A stretch of DNA of 5,788 bases from assembly GCA_949840605.1 (NCBI GenBank), contig CATKXN010000160.1:1-5788 (forward strand). Direction: 5' to 3'. Shown piece by piece: positions 1 to 5,788 of the stretch; position 1 is the first letter of the stretch; every line of letters begins with the position of its first letter. The translations under genes and the position numbers were made by a program. The DNA comes from an uncultured Alistipes sp. GTDB taxonomy: Bacteria > Bacteroidota > Bacteroidia > Bacteroidales > Rikenellaceae. Under the pieces are notes generated by a model. It ran no database searches, had not been told where the DNA came from, and saw nothing but the letters and a program-made list of their open reading frames with translations.

Positions 1-776
1 CGCTTGAGTTCATACATGAAGACCCCTTTGTATCCGGCTTTCATCAGCGCACCGTACAACGCGGGCCAGTCGATCCTGCCCTTGCCCGGAAGCCAGTGGC
101 GTTCGTCGACCATATCGTAATCCGAGACATGAACGGTCGCGATCCGGTCGCCGCACGCCTCGACGAAGTGCAGCAGATCCTCCGAAAGCAGGTGGTTGGT
201 ATCGAAACAGATCTTCACCTCGGGATAGGGTGCGACGATACGCAGCAGTTCGCCGGAATTGCGCCCGAGACACGTGCGCGGCAGATCCTCGATACACAAT
301 TCAGCACCGATACGTGCCGCCTCCTTGCGCAATATGCCGATCGAGGCGATGCTGTTCCGGATGCGCTGTTCGCGCTCCCCGTCCGCAATCGGCTCGGAAC
401 TGGGATGCAGCACCAGTTTCCGCGGCCCCACTTCCCCGCAGACGGCGATCATTTCGGTCAGAAATTCGACGTTGGCCATCCGGGCGCTGTCGTTCAGCAC
501 CGAAATATCGAGCGTGCGGGAGAACGGAAGGTGGCACGACCAGACCTTCAGTCCGGCCTCGTCGGCCTTGCGTTTGGCTTGGAGGGCCTTTTCCCGAATT
601 TCAGCCACGGTGCCGCGGCCGCTGATGCCTATTTCGACATATTCGATCCCCGCCTTCGCGGCTCCGGCCATCTCGTCGGGACTCATGCTGCTGGTCGAAC
701 TGCCCACACCGAGGCACTGGGCCGTCAGGTTCGCGGCGCACATCAGTCCCGCTGCGGCAAACAAAATCTTTTTCAT
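1..776 (-). CDS. Secreted sugar phosphate isomerase/epimerase-like TIM-barrel protein (3' end missing)
   Basis: The reading frame is open from ATG at 776 to the left edge: 258 whole codons with no stop, so the C-terminus is missing. Residues 1-19 form a signal peptide (MKK, then a hydrophobic stretch ending NLTA). Gln20 follows the predicted cleavage site, as the Bacteroidota Q-rule for signal peptidase I substrates expects. The lipobox is poor because Gln precedes Cys21, so a soluble periplasmic protein is more likely than a lipoprotein. From about residue 22 it reads as an AP-endonuclease-2/xylose-isomerase-like barrel: YVEIG (46-50), KLVLHPS (120-126), CIEDLP (161-166), CFDTNH (190-195), TVHVSD (214-219), LPGKGRIDW (229-237) and FMYELK (253-258). 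Glu163, Asp192, His216 and Glu256 fit the family's divalent-metal ligands, with His195 nearby, so it is probably an active enzyme. Family members isomerise or epimerise sugars, and some Bacteroides homologues are 3-keto-glycoside lyases. The exact reaction cannot be told. It starts 10 bases after the FISUMP gene and is probably cotranscribed. Family members are typically about 280-300 residues, so little should be missing. Confidence 0.93.
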   Translation of the reverse strand, partial: MKKILFAAAGLMCAANLTAQCLGVGSSTSSMSPDEMAGAAKAGIEYVEIGISGRGTVAEIREKALQAKRKADEAGLKVWSCHLPFSRTLDISVLNDSARMANVEFLTEMIAVCGEVGPRKLVLHPSSEPIADGEREQRIRNSIASIGILRKEAARIGAELCIEDLPRTCLGRNSGELLRIVAPYPEVKICFDTNHLLSEDLLHFVEACGDRIATVHVSDYDMVDERHWLPGKGRIDWPALYGALMKAGYKGVFMYELK

Positions 777-786
777 CGCTTCCGGT

Positions 787-2082
787 TTATTTGGTGTAAT
801 TTTTCACGCAGCGGACCGCCACCGCATGGGTCTTGGTGGCATCTGCGTTCGTTTTTGTCACGAGATTCATGCTCGTCCCGCTGATCACGAGCGTCCGGGC
901 CACAGTTTCGCTGGTCTGTCCTATGAACCAGAGATGTCCCCATTTACCCAGCGATCCGGAATCGAAAGCGCCGGTATTTTTCCGGTAACCCGCCGGCCAC
1001 CACCCGAAACCGATGCTTTCGGCCCCGTCGACGAATTGGAGCAGCGCTTCGCCGGCATCGTTCAGCATCAGGTTCGCCTGATTCCAAACACCTCCGTCGA
1101 CGATACGGCCGTTGCCGCCGCGCAGCCACGCCCCGACATTGCCCATGTTCTTGACCGTGCAGCCCGATTTGTAGAAACCCGCCTTGGTCACGGCATTTTC
1201 AGGTTTCTTGTCATGGCCGCCCGAGAAAGTAAAACCGCCCTGCGCGAAATCGTCGGGAATGGCATACTCGCTCTTGATGGCCATCAGCATGTCCCACCAG
1301 TCGTTGGCGTTGGCCACATGCCACCCTTCGGGGCAGCAGCCGCGGATCTGAACGCCGAACTCGCCCTCTTCCGTGCCGTCGAGCCTGAACGGATTGCCCA
1401 CGTCGTCCGTCCCTTCATAACCCGGGACATAGGGACACTGCGCCGCCGTGCAGCCCGATATGCCGGTCATCGCCTCGTACCAAGTGTAGTAACGGCCCTT
1501 TGCGTCGTTCAACCGCTGCAAATGCGACGCCTCCAGTCCCGCGACCGAGAAGGCCGTCAGATCGGGCGCGACGCCCAGACCGCCGTCCTCCCCCGCTTCG
1601 TGACAGTCCTGGGTCATCCACCAGCGCTTGCCGTATTTCTTGATCGTATAGCCGGGCAGTTCGATCGGGACCGACACGGTAATCGCCGCGAAATACTCGC
1701 GTACGCTGCTGACGCCCAGCTCGTTCCGGGCCACGACCGACACCGACTGCGCCGGAATCACCACGTCGTCGTTGACCACCCTGACGGTGATGACGTTGGT
1801 TCCCTGGCCATCGACGATCGCGATTTTCGACTTTTCCTGCTCGGCGATCGTCCACTCGTAGGTCTCGGCCCACTGGACTTTCGACACGGAGAACGTGAAC
1901 TCTTCGCCGCCGTTGCAGGTCAGCGTGGCGGGCACCTTCGTGATCGGCCCGGGCTTCTTGGGAACGGTCATCTCGCGGATTTCCTCTACGGCATCGCGTT
2001 TCACCGCCTCGGTGCAGGCCGCCAGCGCCGACGCTGCGGCCATGAACACCACGGCCATCGTGTATTTTCGGATATTTTTCAT
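787..2082 (-). CDS. PKD/Ig-like plus FISUMP-domain lipoprotein, candidate surface glycan-binding protein
   Basis: This is a complete 431-residue lipoprotein precursor. The signal peptide ends in the lipobox L20-A21-A22-C23. The ATG at 2082 is preferred over Met9 and Met14 because it supplies the basic n-region (KNIRK). Residues about 43-137 form a PKD/Ig-like domain, shown by TYEWTI (74-79), IAIVDGQGTNVITVRV (87-102) and VVARNELG (116-123). Residues about 143-431 are a FISUMP domain (Fibrobacter succinogenes major paralogous domain): KRWWMTQ (152-158), GRYYTWYEAM (196-205), CPEGWHVANANDWWDML (250-266), GFGWWPAGYR (358-367) and AVAVRCVKN (420-428). The function of FISUMP domains is not established. 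Lipid anchor, Ig-like spacer and C-terminal domain resemble the layout of surface glycan-binding proteins, and the gene sits downstream of SusD, so a ligand-binding role is inferred. The mature protein has eight Cys besides the lipidated one, including vicinal C249-C250. C250 and C425 belong to the conserved motifs and could pair. Confidence 0.93.
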   Translation of the reverse strand: MKNIRKYTMAVVFMAAASALAACTEAVKRDAVEEIREMTVPKKPGPITKVPATLTCNGGEEFTFSVSKVQWAETYEWTIAEQEKSKIAIVDGQGTNVITVRVVNDDVVIPAQSVSVVARNELGVSSVREYFAAITVSVPIELPGYTIKKYGKRWWMTQDCHEAGEDGGLGVAPDLTAFSVAGLEASHLQRLNDAKGRYYTWYEAMTGISGCTAAQCPYVPGYEGTDDVGNPFRLDGTEEGEFGVQIRGCCPEGWHVANANDWWDMLMAIKSEYAIPDDFAQGGFTFSGGHDKKPENAVTKAGFYKSGCTVKNMGNVGAWLRGGNGRIVDGGVWNQANLMLNDAGEALLQFVDGAESIGFGWWPAGYRKNTGAFDSGSLGKWGHLWFIGQTSETVARTLVISGTSMNLVTKTNADATKTHAVAVRCVKNYTK

Positions 2083-2105
2083 GGTTTTAGCGTTTTAGGT
2101 TTTAC
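2083..2105 (-). repeat. Three short (G/C)TAAAAC repeats in the gene junction
   Basis: On the coding strand the junction reads GTAAAAC, CTAAAAC, G, CTAAAAC, C, then ATG. The first copy contains the TAA stop of the upstream propeller lipoprotein gene. A second TAA lies in the same frame five codons later, at 2089-2087. The A-rich, SD-less leader fits Bacteroidota initiation. The repeat is plain in the sequence, but a function is speculative. Confidence 0.45.
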
Positions 2106-3094
2106 AATGCGTGGACGTCGGGATACCCGAACGGATTCTCCACATACCAGCGGGTCTTGTAAATCTGATAACCCGCACGGTTGAACAGCCGGTTGCCATT
2201 CAGGTCGCACACCTCGGCCGACCACCAGTTGCCGCTTCCCGACGTGGGGCGCATGACGATCGTGGGATAGCCCTCGGGACCGGTCGAAATGCTCTTGATG
2301 TCCTTCTGCTGGAAAATCTCCACGTCGAGGAACTTCTCCGACGCGCAGTCGAACTTATAGACGTGCTCGACTGACGAGACATACATCGCATCCTCGCCGA
2401 AGACCGGCGCCAGGTCGTGCGCCATCGTGTTCCCCGCCGCCATGTCGTAAGACCGGACCTGCGTAAGTTCCGGAGCCGTGCGGCTGCCGTTGTAGACGAG
2501 CCTCAGCAGCTGGCCGCCGGTCGCCGTCCAGAGGCAGCCGCGCTTCCGGTCCCAGACCACGTTGTGGGCCGAATAGACCGGCATGGTGAAAGCGGGCTTC
2601 GGTACATAGGCCGAAACGGCATCGAAAACATAGACGCTCAGCAGGCCGCCCGTACTCGACGCCACCACGATATTCCGGTCGGGCAGCACCTCGGCCGAGT
2701 GGGGGTTTCCGCCCGGCTTGGCATAGAAGAGCATCTTCTTGTCCGCGATGCGGATCAGCCCCACGCCGCCGCCCGAAGCCGTAACGAGCACACACGTGCG
2801 GTTATAGACCGGCTTGGCCTCGTCGGGCAGACTGAACCACGCCTGTTCGCCGGCCGAAAGCCCGCTGTCGGCGGCCGTCCACTCCCAGGCGACCTTTCCC
2901 GTCGGCTGGTCGATCATCACGATCCGGTTCTTCGCCTGCTCGGTCAGAATCATCACCTTCGTCGCCTTGTCCAGGTCGATCGTCTCCTCCTTCTGATCCC
3001 CGGGTTTCCAGGGCACATAGGGCTCCTCCTCCTTGTCCTCGCCGCAAGCCTGAAGGAGGAATGCAGCGGTCAGTATCCACAGATATTTTTTCAT
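2102..3094 (-). CDS. Beta-propeller-like surface lipoprotein (DUF6528-like)
   Basis: This is a complete 330-residue lipoprotein precursor. The signal peptide ends in the lipobox L14-Q15-A16-C17. It is followed by an acidic stretch (GEDKEEE), which resembles the lipoprotein export signals linked to surface display in Bacteroidota, and then a Pro-rich linker. From about residue 45 the sequence repeats a propeller-blade pattern. VMILTEQAKNRIVMID with GKVAWEW (47-72) is the first unit. Later units begin at His132 (HSAEVLPDRNIVVASS), His177 (HNVVWDRKRGCLWTAT) and His226 (HDLAPVFGEDAMYVSS), with a weaker one near Lys267 (KSISTGPEGYPTIVM). The spacing is about 41-49 residues, as expected for propeller blades. 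The overall look matches proteins annotated as DUF6528, but this is recalled and was not searched. The function is unknown: it may bind glycan or act as a lyase-like enzyme. It sits 24 bases after susD, where surface glycan-binding proteins are usual. The ATG at 3094 gives a normal signal peptide. Confidence 0.88.
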   Translation of the reverse strand: MKKYLWILTAAFLLQACGEDKEEEPYVPWKPGDQKEETIDLDKATKVMILTEQAKNRIVMIDQPTGKVAWEWTAADSGLSAGEQAWFSLPDEAKPVYNRTCVLVTASGGGVGLIRIADKKMLFYAKPGGNPHSAEVLPDRNIVVASSTGGLLSVYVFDAVSAYVPKPAFTMPVYSAHNVVWDRKRGCLWTATGGQLLRLVYNGSRTAPELTQVRSYDMAAGNTMAHDLAPVFGEDAMYVSSVEHVYKFDCASEKFLDVEIFQQKDIKSISTGPEGYPTIVMRPTSGSGNWWSAEVCDLNGNRLFNRAGYQIYKTRWYVENPFGYPDVHAL

Positions 3095-3118
3095 AATTGC
3101 CAGTTAGCGGTTGTCGGA

Positions 3119-4660
3119 TCAATAATTGGGATTCTGTTCGAGTTTCCGGTTCAGCAGGATCTGGTCCGCCGGAACGGGCCACCAGTAATCGCGGTCGGGA
3201 TCGAACGCCCGCACGGCGATATCCGTGCCCGCATAATCCTGAATCACGGCATTCATCACCAGCTCGGCGGTCATCCATCGGCGGATGTCGTTGTAATACA
3301 ACCCCTCGCCGGCAAACTCGATGCGGCGTTCGCGGCGGATGATCTCGCGCATCTCGGCCTGGGACTTCGTACCGTAGGTGTAGGTCGGCATCCCGACACG
3401 GGCGCGGACGCGGTTCACGGCGTCGTAGACGGCATCCGACGGCGAGGCGTCGACCTCGTTCTGCGCCTCGGCGAACATCAGCAGCACGTCGGCGTAGCGG
3501 ATGAACATGTAGTTGGTTTCGCCGTTGCCATCGTCCGAATCGCGCTTCTGCGCATCGTAGATCGTGAGTTTCTTATGGGCGAAACCCGTAAACTGGCAGA
3601 TCTCCGAAGCCGGGCAGTTGGCCTTGCCGAGGAACGTGCTTCCGGGATAGAAGTTCGTCGCCGCGAAACGGGGGTCGAGGTTGTCATACTTGCCCATCGT
3701 GCCGGGGCCGCCGGTCTTCGTCTCGTAGGCGTTCACCAGGTCGAGCAGCGGGGCGTTGTTGCGGTACTGGATGCTGTACACGTTGAACGAATTGACCGCC
3801 GTGTTCTTGGTTTTCGAGAATTCGATGTCGAAAACGCACTCGCAGCTGTGTTCGTTGGCCGGCAGGAACCGCTTCCGGTAGTCGCCGAACAGGTCGTAAC
3901 CCGCCTGCGCCTCCTTGTCGATCACGGCTTTGGCCGCATCGGCGGCCGCCCGCCACTTCGCAGCGTCATTCGACGGATTGATCAGCTTGCTGGCTTCGAA
4001 GAGCAGCAGACGGGCTTTGAGGGCCATCGCCGCGCCGCGCGTGGCACGCCCCCGGTCGGCCGCCTTCGTCCATTTCCAGTCGAGCAGTTCGCGGTCGATG
4101 ATGTCGTTCAGGTCGTCGAGAATGGCCCCGACCACCTCCTCGCGCGAGGCGCGGGGCAGCGAACCGTGCGCATAGACGGGTTCTTCGAGAATCAGCGGCA
4201 CCCCGTTGTAATAGGTCACCAGCATGTAATAGTAAAGCGCGCGCAGGAACTTCGTCTCGCCCTCCATCTGCACCCGCCGGCCGTCGGCCACGGCTGCATC
4301 AGACAGGCGGTTGAGGTGGGTGTTGCATCGTCCGATACCCTCGTAGCACTTCTTCCAGCGGTTGGCGATGATTCCCGAGCTGTTGTCCGTATGGGTCCCC
4401 TGCGCAATGACGTTAAATCCGCCCGCGTTGTTGTAGTTGTAGGCGTTGGGCGTGCAGGTCTCTTCGAGCAGCGGGGCCGAATCGCCGAACAGCGCACTGT
4501 TTGTCAGGATGTTGTAACAGCCGGTCATGGCCGCCTCGGTTCCCTCTTCGGTCTCCCAGAACGTTTCGACCGTATATTTGTCGGTAGGGATGGTGTCGAG
4601 GTTGCAGGAACCCGCCGCCGCCGCACCGCAGATCATCAATCCGAATACTATTTTTTTCAT
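3119..4660 (-). CDS. susD: SusD/RagB-family outer-membrane nutrient-binding lipoprotein
   Basis: This is a complete 513-residue SusD homologue, the surface lid that binds glycan or another nutrient and delivers it to the partner SusC barrel. The signal peptide ends in A16-G17-S18-C19, so the protein is lipid-anchored at Cys19. Family hallmarks are present in order: an N-terminal segment with TFWETEEG and AMTGCYN (33-50); the TPR-like helix GETKFLRALYYYMLVTYYNG (134-153) followed by VPLILEEP; ALKARLLLFEASKL (213-226); MFIRYADVLLMFAEAQNEV (385-403); EIIRRERRIEFAGEG (439-453) with YNDIRRW (456-462); and the C-terminal WWPVPADQILLNRKLEQNPN (493-512). The length is typical of the family, which is usually about 500-600 residues. 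ATG at 4660 gives the MKK start of the signal peptide, and the gene begins 21 bases after the susC stop. Ligand specificity cannot be inferred. The mature protein has eight Cys besides the lipidated one, including a C273-x-C275 pair, which is rather many for this family. The symbol marks homology, not orthology to the starch system. Confidence 0.98.
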   Translation of the reverse strand: MKKIVFGLMICGAAAAGSCNLDTIPTDKYTVETFWETEEGTEAAMTGCYNILTNSALFGDSAPLLEETCTPNAYNYNNAGGFNVIAQGTHTDNSSGIIANRWKKCYEGIGRCNTHLNRLSDAAVADGRRVQMEGETKFLRALYYYMLVTYYNGVPLILEEPVYAHGSLPRASREEVVGAILDDLNDIIDRELLDWKWTKAADRGRATRGAAMALKARLLLFEASKLINPSNDAAKWRAAADAAKAVIDKEAQAGYDLFGDYRKRFLPANEHSCECVFDIEFSKTKNTAVNSFNVYSIQYRNNAPLLDLVNAYETKTGGPGTMGKYDNLDPRFAATNFYPGSTFLGKANCPASEICQFTGFAHKKLTIYDAQKRDSDDGNGETNYMFIRYADVLLMFAEAQNEVDASPSDAVYDAVNRVRARVGMPTYTYGTKSQAEMREIIRRERRIEFAGEGLYYNDIRRWMTAELVMNAVIQDYAGTDIAVRAFDPDRDYWWPVPADQILLNRKLEQNPNY

Positions 4661-4681
4661 AATTTTCCGTATTTGAAGCGA

Positions 4682-5788
4682 TTAGAACGTAATATTGAAC
4701 CCGAAGTTGATCGTCCGCAACGAGGGATACTGCATCAGGTTGGTCTTCGACAGGTCGATTTCGGGATCGAACATCTTCAGCGGTGAGATCGTAAAGAGGT
4801 TCTCGCCGTTGACGAAGATCTGGCACTGGCTCATGCCGAGTTTCGATATCCACTTCTTGGGCAGCGTATACGAGAGCTGCAGCTGCTTGCAGCGCAGGTA
4901 CGACGCGTCGTAAAGCCACTGCGTGTTCTTGTAGTCGTGCATTTCGGGAGCTCCCGTCGCGGTGTGCAGGATCGGCAGGCGGGCGTCGTGGTTCTCGGGA
5001 GTCCACGCATCGGTGGCCCACTCCTTCAGCACGCCCGCGCCGTTCCAGAACGGGGCGGCGAGGTTGCCCGAAAGGTAGGTGCTCACGTCGGCGACGCCCT
5101 GGAACTGCGCCGAAAGCTCGAGCCCCTTCCAACCCAGCGAGAAGTTGAAGGCATAGGTGATGCTCGGCGTCAGGTTCCCGCAGACGGCACGGTCGTCGTT
5201 GTCGATCTTGTCGTCGTCGTTGAGGTTCTTGTAGCGGATGTAACCCGGTTTCACACCGCTGCCGACGGTCACCGAATTGGCGATCTCCTCGTAGCTGTTG
5301 TAGAACCCGTCGGCCTGGTAGAGATACCACGCATCGATGGGTTCGCCCTCGCGGATGATGTTGAAGGTCTTGATATACTCCTGCCCGTCGAGGTCCACGA
5401 CGATATTCTTGTTGTAGCAGAAGTTGCCGCCGATGCTGTAACGGAAATTCCTGACCGTACTCCGCCATTGGAGGTTCAGCTCGATGCCGTCGTTGGCCAC
5501 CACGCCGATATTCTGCTTCGGGCCGTTCAGGTTGCCGATCTGCGCCGGGATCTTCACGTCGCGCAGAATGCCTTCGGTGCGCTTCTTATAGAGGTCCGCG
5601 CTGAACAGCAGCCGGTGGTCGAAAGCCTCGAAATCCAGTCCGAGGTTGTAGGTGCGCGTCGTCTCCCACGAAATGTTCTCGTCGACGAAATCCTTGATCG
5701 CCGCGCCGCCCGAAAGCACGTCGCCGAAGCTGTAATTGTAGTCCTTGCTCGCCAGCACGGCCATCAGATATTCGTAATTGCCGATGGC
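4682..5788 (-). CDS. susC: SusC/RagA-family TonB-dependent outer-membrane transporter (C-terminal part)
   Basis: The last 368 residues of a SusC-like transporter are present. The frame is open to the right edge, so Met at 5764 is internal and not the start. Full-length members have about 1000-1100 residues, so the signal peptide, plug and first part of the barrel lie outside. Family hallmarks, numbered from the first visible residue: GNYEYLMAV (3-11); DENISWETTRTYNLGLDF (36-53); EGILRDVKIPAQIGN (72-86); GYIRYKNLN with the acidic loop DDDKIDNDDR (182-200); YDASYLRCKQLQLSYTLP (293-310); FVNGENLFTIS (325-335); DPEID (341-345); and the terminal strand YPSLRTINFGFNITF (354-368), which ends in the aromatic Phe needed for barrel insertion. 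It should import a ligand across the outer membrane with TonB energy, together with the SusD encoded 21 bases downstream. The substrate is unknown. The acidic loop resembles the conserved Ca-binding-like DxNxDG motif of SusC proteins, but Asp replaces the usual Gly. Confidence 0.97.
   Translation of the reverse strand, partial: AIGNYEYLMAVLASKDYNYSFGDVLSGGAAIKDFVDENISWETTRTYNLGLDFEAFDHRLLFSADLYKKRTEGILRDVKIPAQIGNLNGPKQNIGVVANDGIELNLQWRSTVRNFRYSIGGNFCYNKNIVVDLDGQEYIKTFNIIREGEPIDAWYLYQADGFYNSYEEIANSVTVGSGVKPGYIRYKNLNDDDKIDNDDRAVCGNLTPSITYAFNFSLGWKGLELSAQFQGVADVSTYLSGNLAAPFWNGAGVLKEWATDAWTPENHDARLPILHTATGAPEMHDYKNTQWLYDASYLRCKQLQLSYTLPKKWISKLGMSQCQIFVNGENLFTISPLKMFDPEIDLSKTNLMQYPSLRTINFGFNITF

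Noticed and set aside
777..786. GGAAG as a Shine-Dalgarno site for the isomerase gene
   Set aside because: It ends only two bases before the ATG, too close for normal SD pairing, and Bacteroidota make little use of such sites.
259..2184. Long plus-strand open frame (641 codons) opposite the isomerase and FISUMP genes
   Set aside because: The translation is Arg/His/Pro-rich with no recognisable domain and lies wholly antisense to two well-supported genes. GC-rich codon bias readily produces such open frames.
4651..4660. Run of seven A at the susD start as a possible slippage or phase-variation site
   Set aside because: It is the ordinary ATG-AAA-AAA-AT start of an MKKI signal peptide. The other complete genes and the isomerase gene also begin ATGAAAAA, and a run of seven is too short to argue for phase variation.
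2417..4786. Very long plus-strand open frame (789 codons) opposite the propeller and SusD genes
   Set aside because: It crosses three minus-strand genes and their junctions, has low-complexity Val/Arg/His-rich composition and no signal peptide or motif. It is a shadow of the SusD codon pattern.
4413..5468. Minus-strand frame of 351 codons overlapping SusC and SusD
   Set aside because: It is out of frame with both family-defining proteins, and its sequence is Arg/Gln-rich without motifs. It is an alternate-frame shadow.
5762..5764. Met codon as a possible start of the transporter gene
   Set aside because: The frame continues to the right edge with SusC-like sequence (AIGNYEYL) before this Met, so it is internal.
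1..5788. CRISPR arrays, tRNA or rRNA genes, insertion sequences, terminators, promoters
   Set aside because: No regularly spaced long repeats, no RNA-gene signatures, no transposase-like protein or terminal inverted repeats were seen. All gaps between genes are 24 bases or shorter, leaving no room for a convincing promoter or terminator.

Overview
The window looks like part of a polysaccharide-utilisation-type operon from a GC-rich member of the Bacteroidota. Four things support this: a SusC/SusD pair, Bacteroidota-style lipoprotein signals (including LQAC), a signal-peptidase-I substrate whose predicted mature N-terminus is Gln, and AT-rich gene leaders without clear Shine-Dalgarno sites. 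The high GC and gut-type gene content would fit Alistipes or a related Rikenellaceae genus. That genus call is an inference and was not checked by any search.

All five supported genes lie on the minus strand, so the operon reads from right to left. In transcription order they are: the C-terminal third of a SusC-like TonB-dependent transporter (5788-4682, 5' end outside the window); a complete SusD-like lipoprotein (4660-3119); a complete 330-residue lipoprotein with a beta-propeller-like repeat pattern, resembling DUF6528 proteins (3094-2102); a complete 431-residue lipoprotein with a PKD/Ig-like domain followed by a FISUMP domain (2082-787); and a nearly complete secreted TIM-barrel sugar isomerase/epimerase-like protein (776-1, 3' end outside the window). 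The gaps between genes are 21, 24, 19 and 10 bases. There is no room for separate promoters or terminators, and no stretch over 24 bases lacks a gene. The operon promoter must lie upstream of SusC, beyond the right edge.

The likely joint function is surface capture of a ligand by SusD and the two following lipoproteins, import through the SusC barrel, and periplasmic processing by the isomerase/epimerase/lyase-like enzyme. No classical glycoside hydrolase, polysaccharide lyase, sulfatase or regulator is visible here, so the substrate cannot be read from the window. The less usual parts are the two lipoproteins in the slots where SusE/SusF-like surface glycan-binding proteins are normally found, and a secreted AP-endonuclease-2-fold enzyme at the end.
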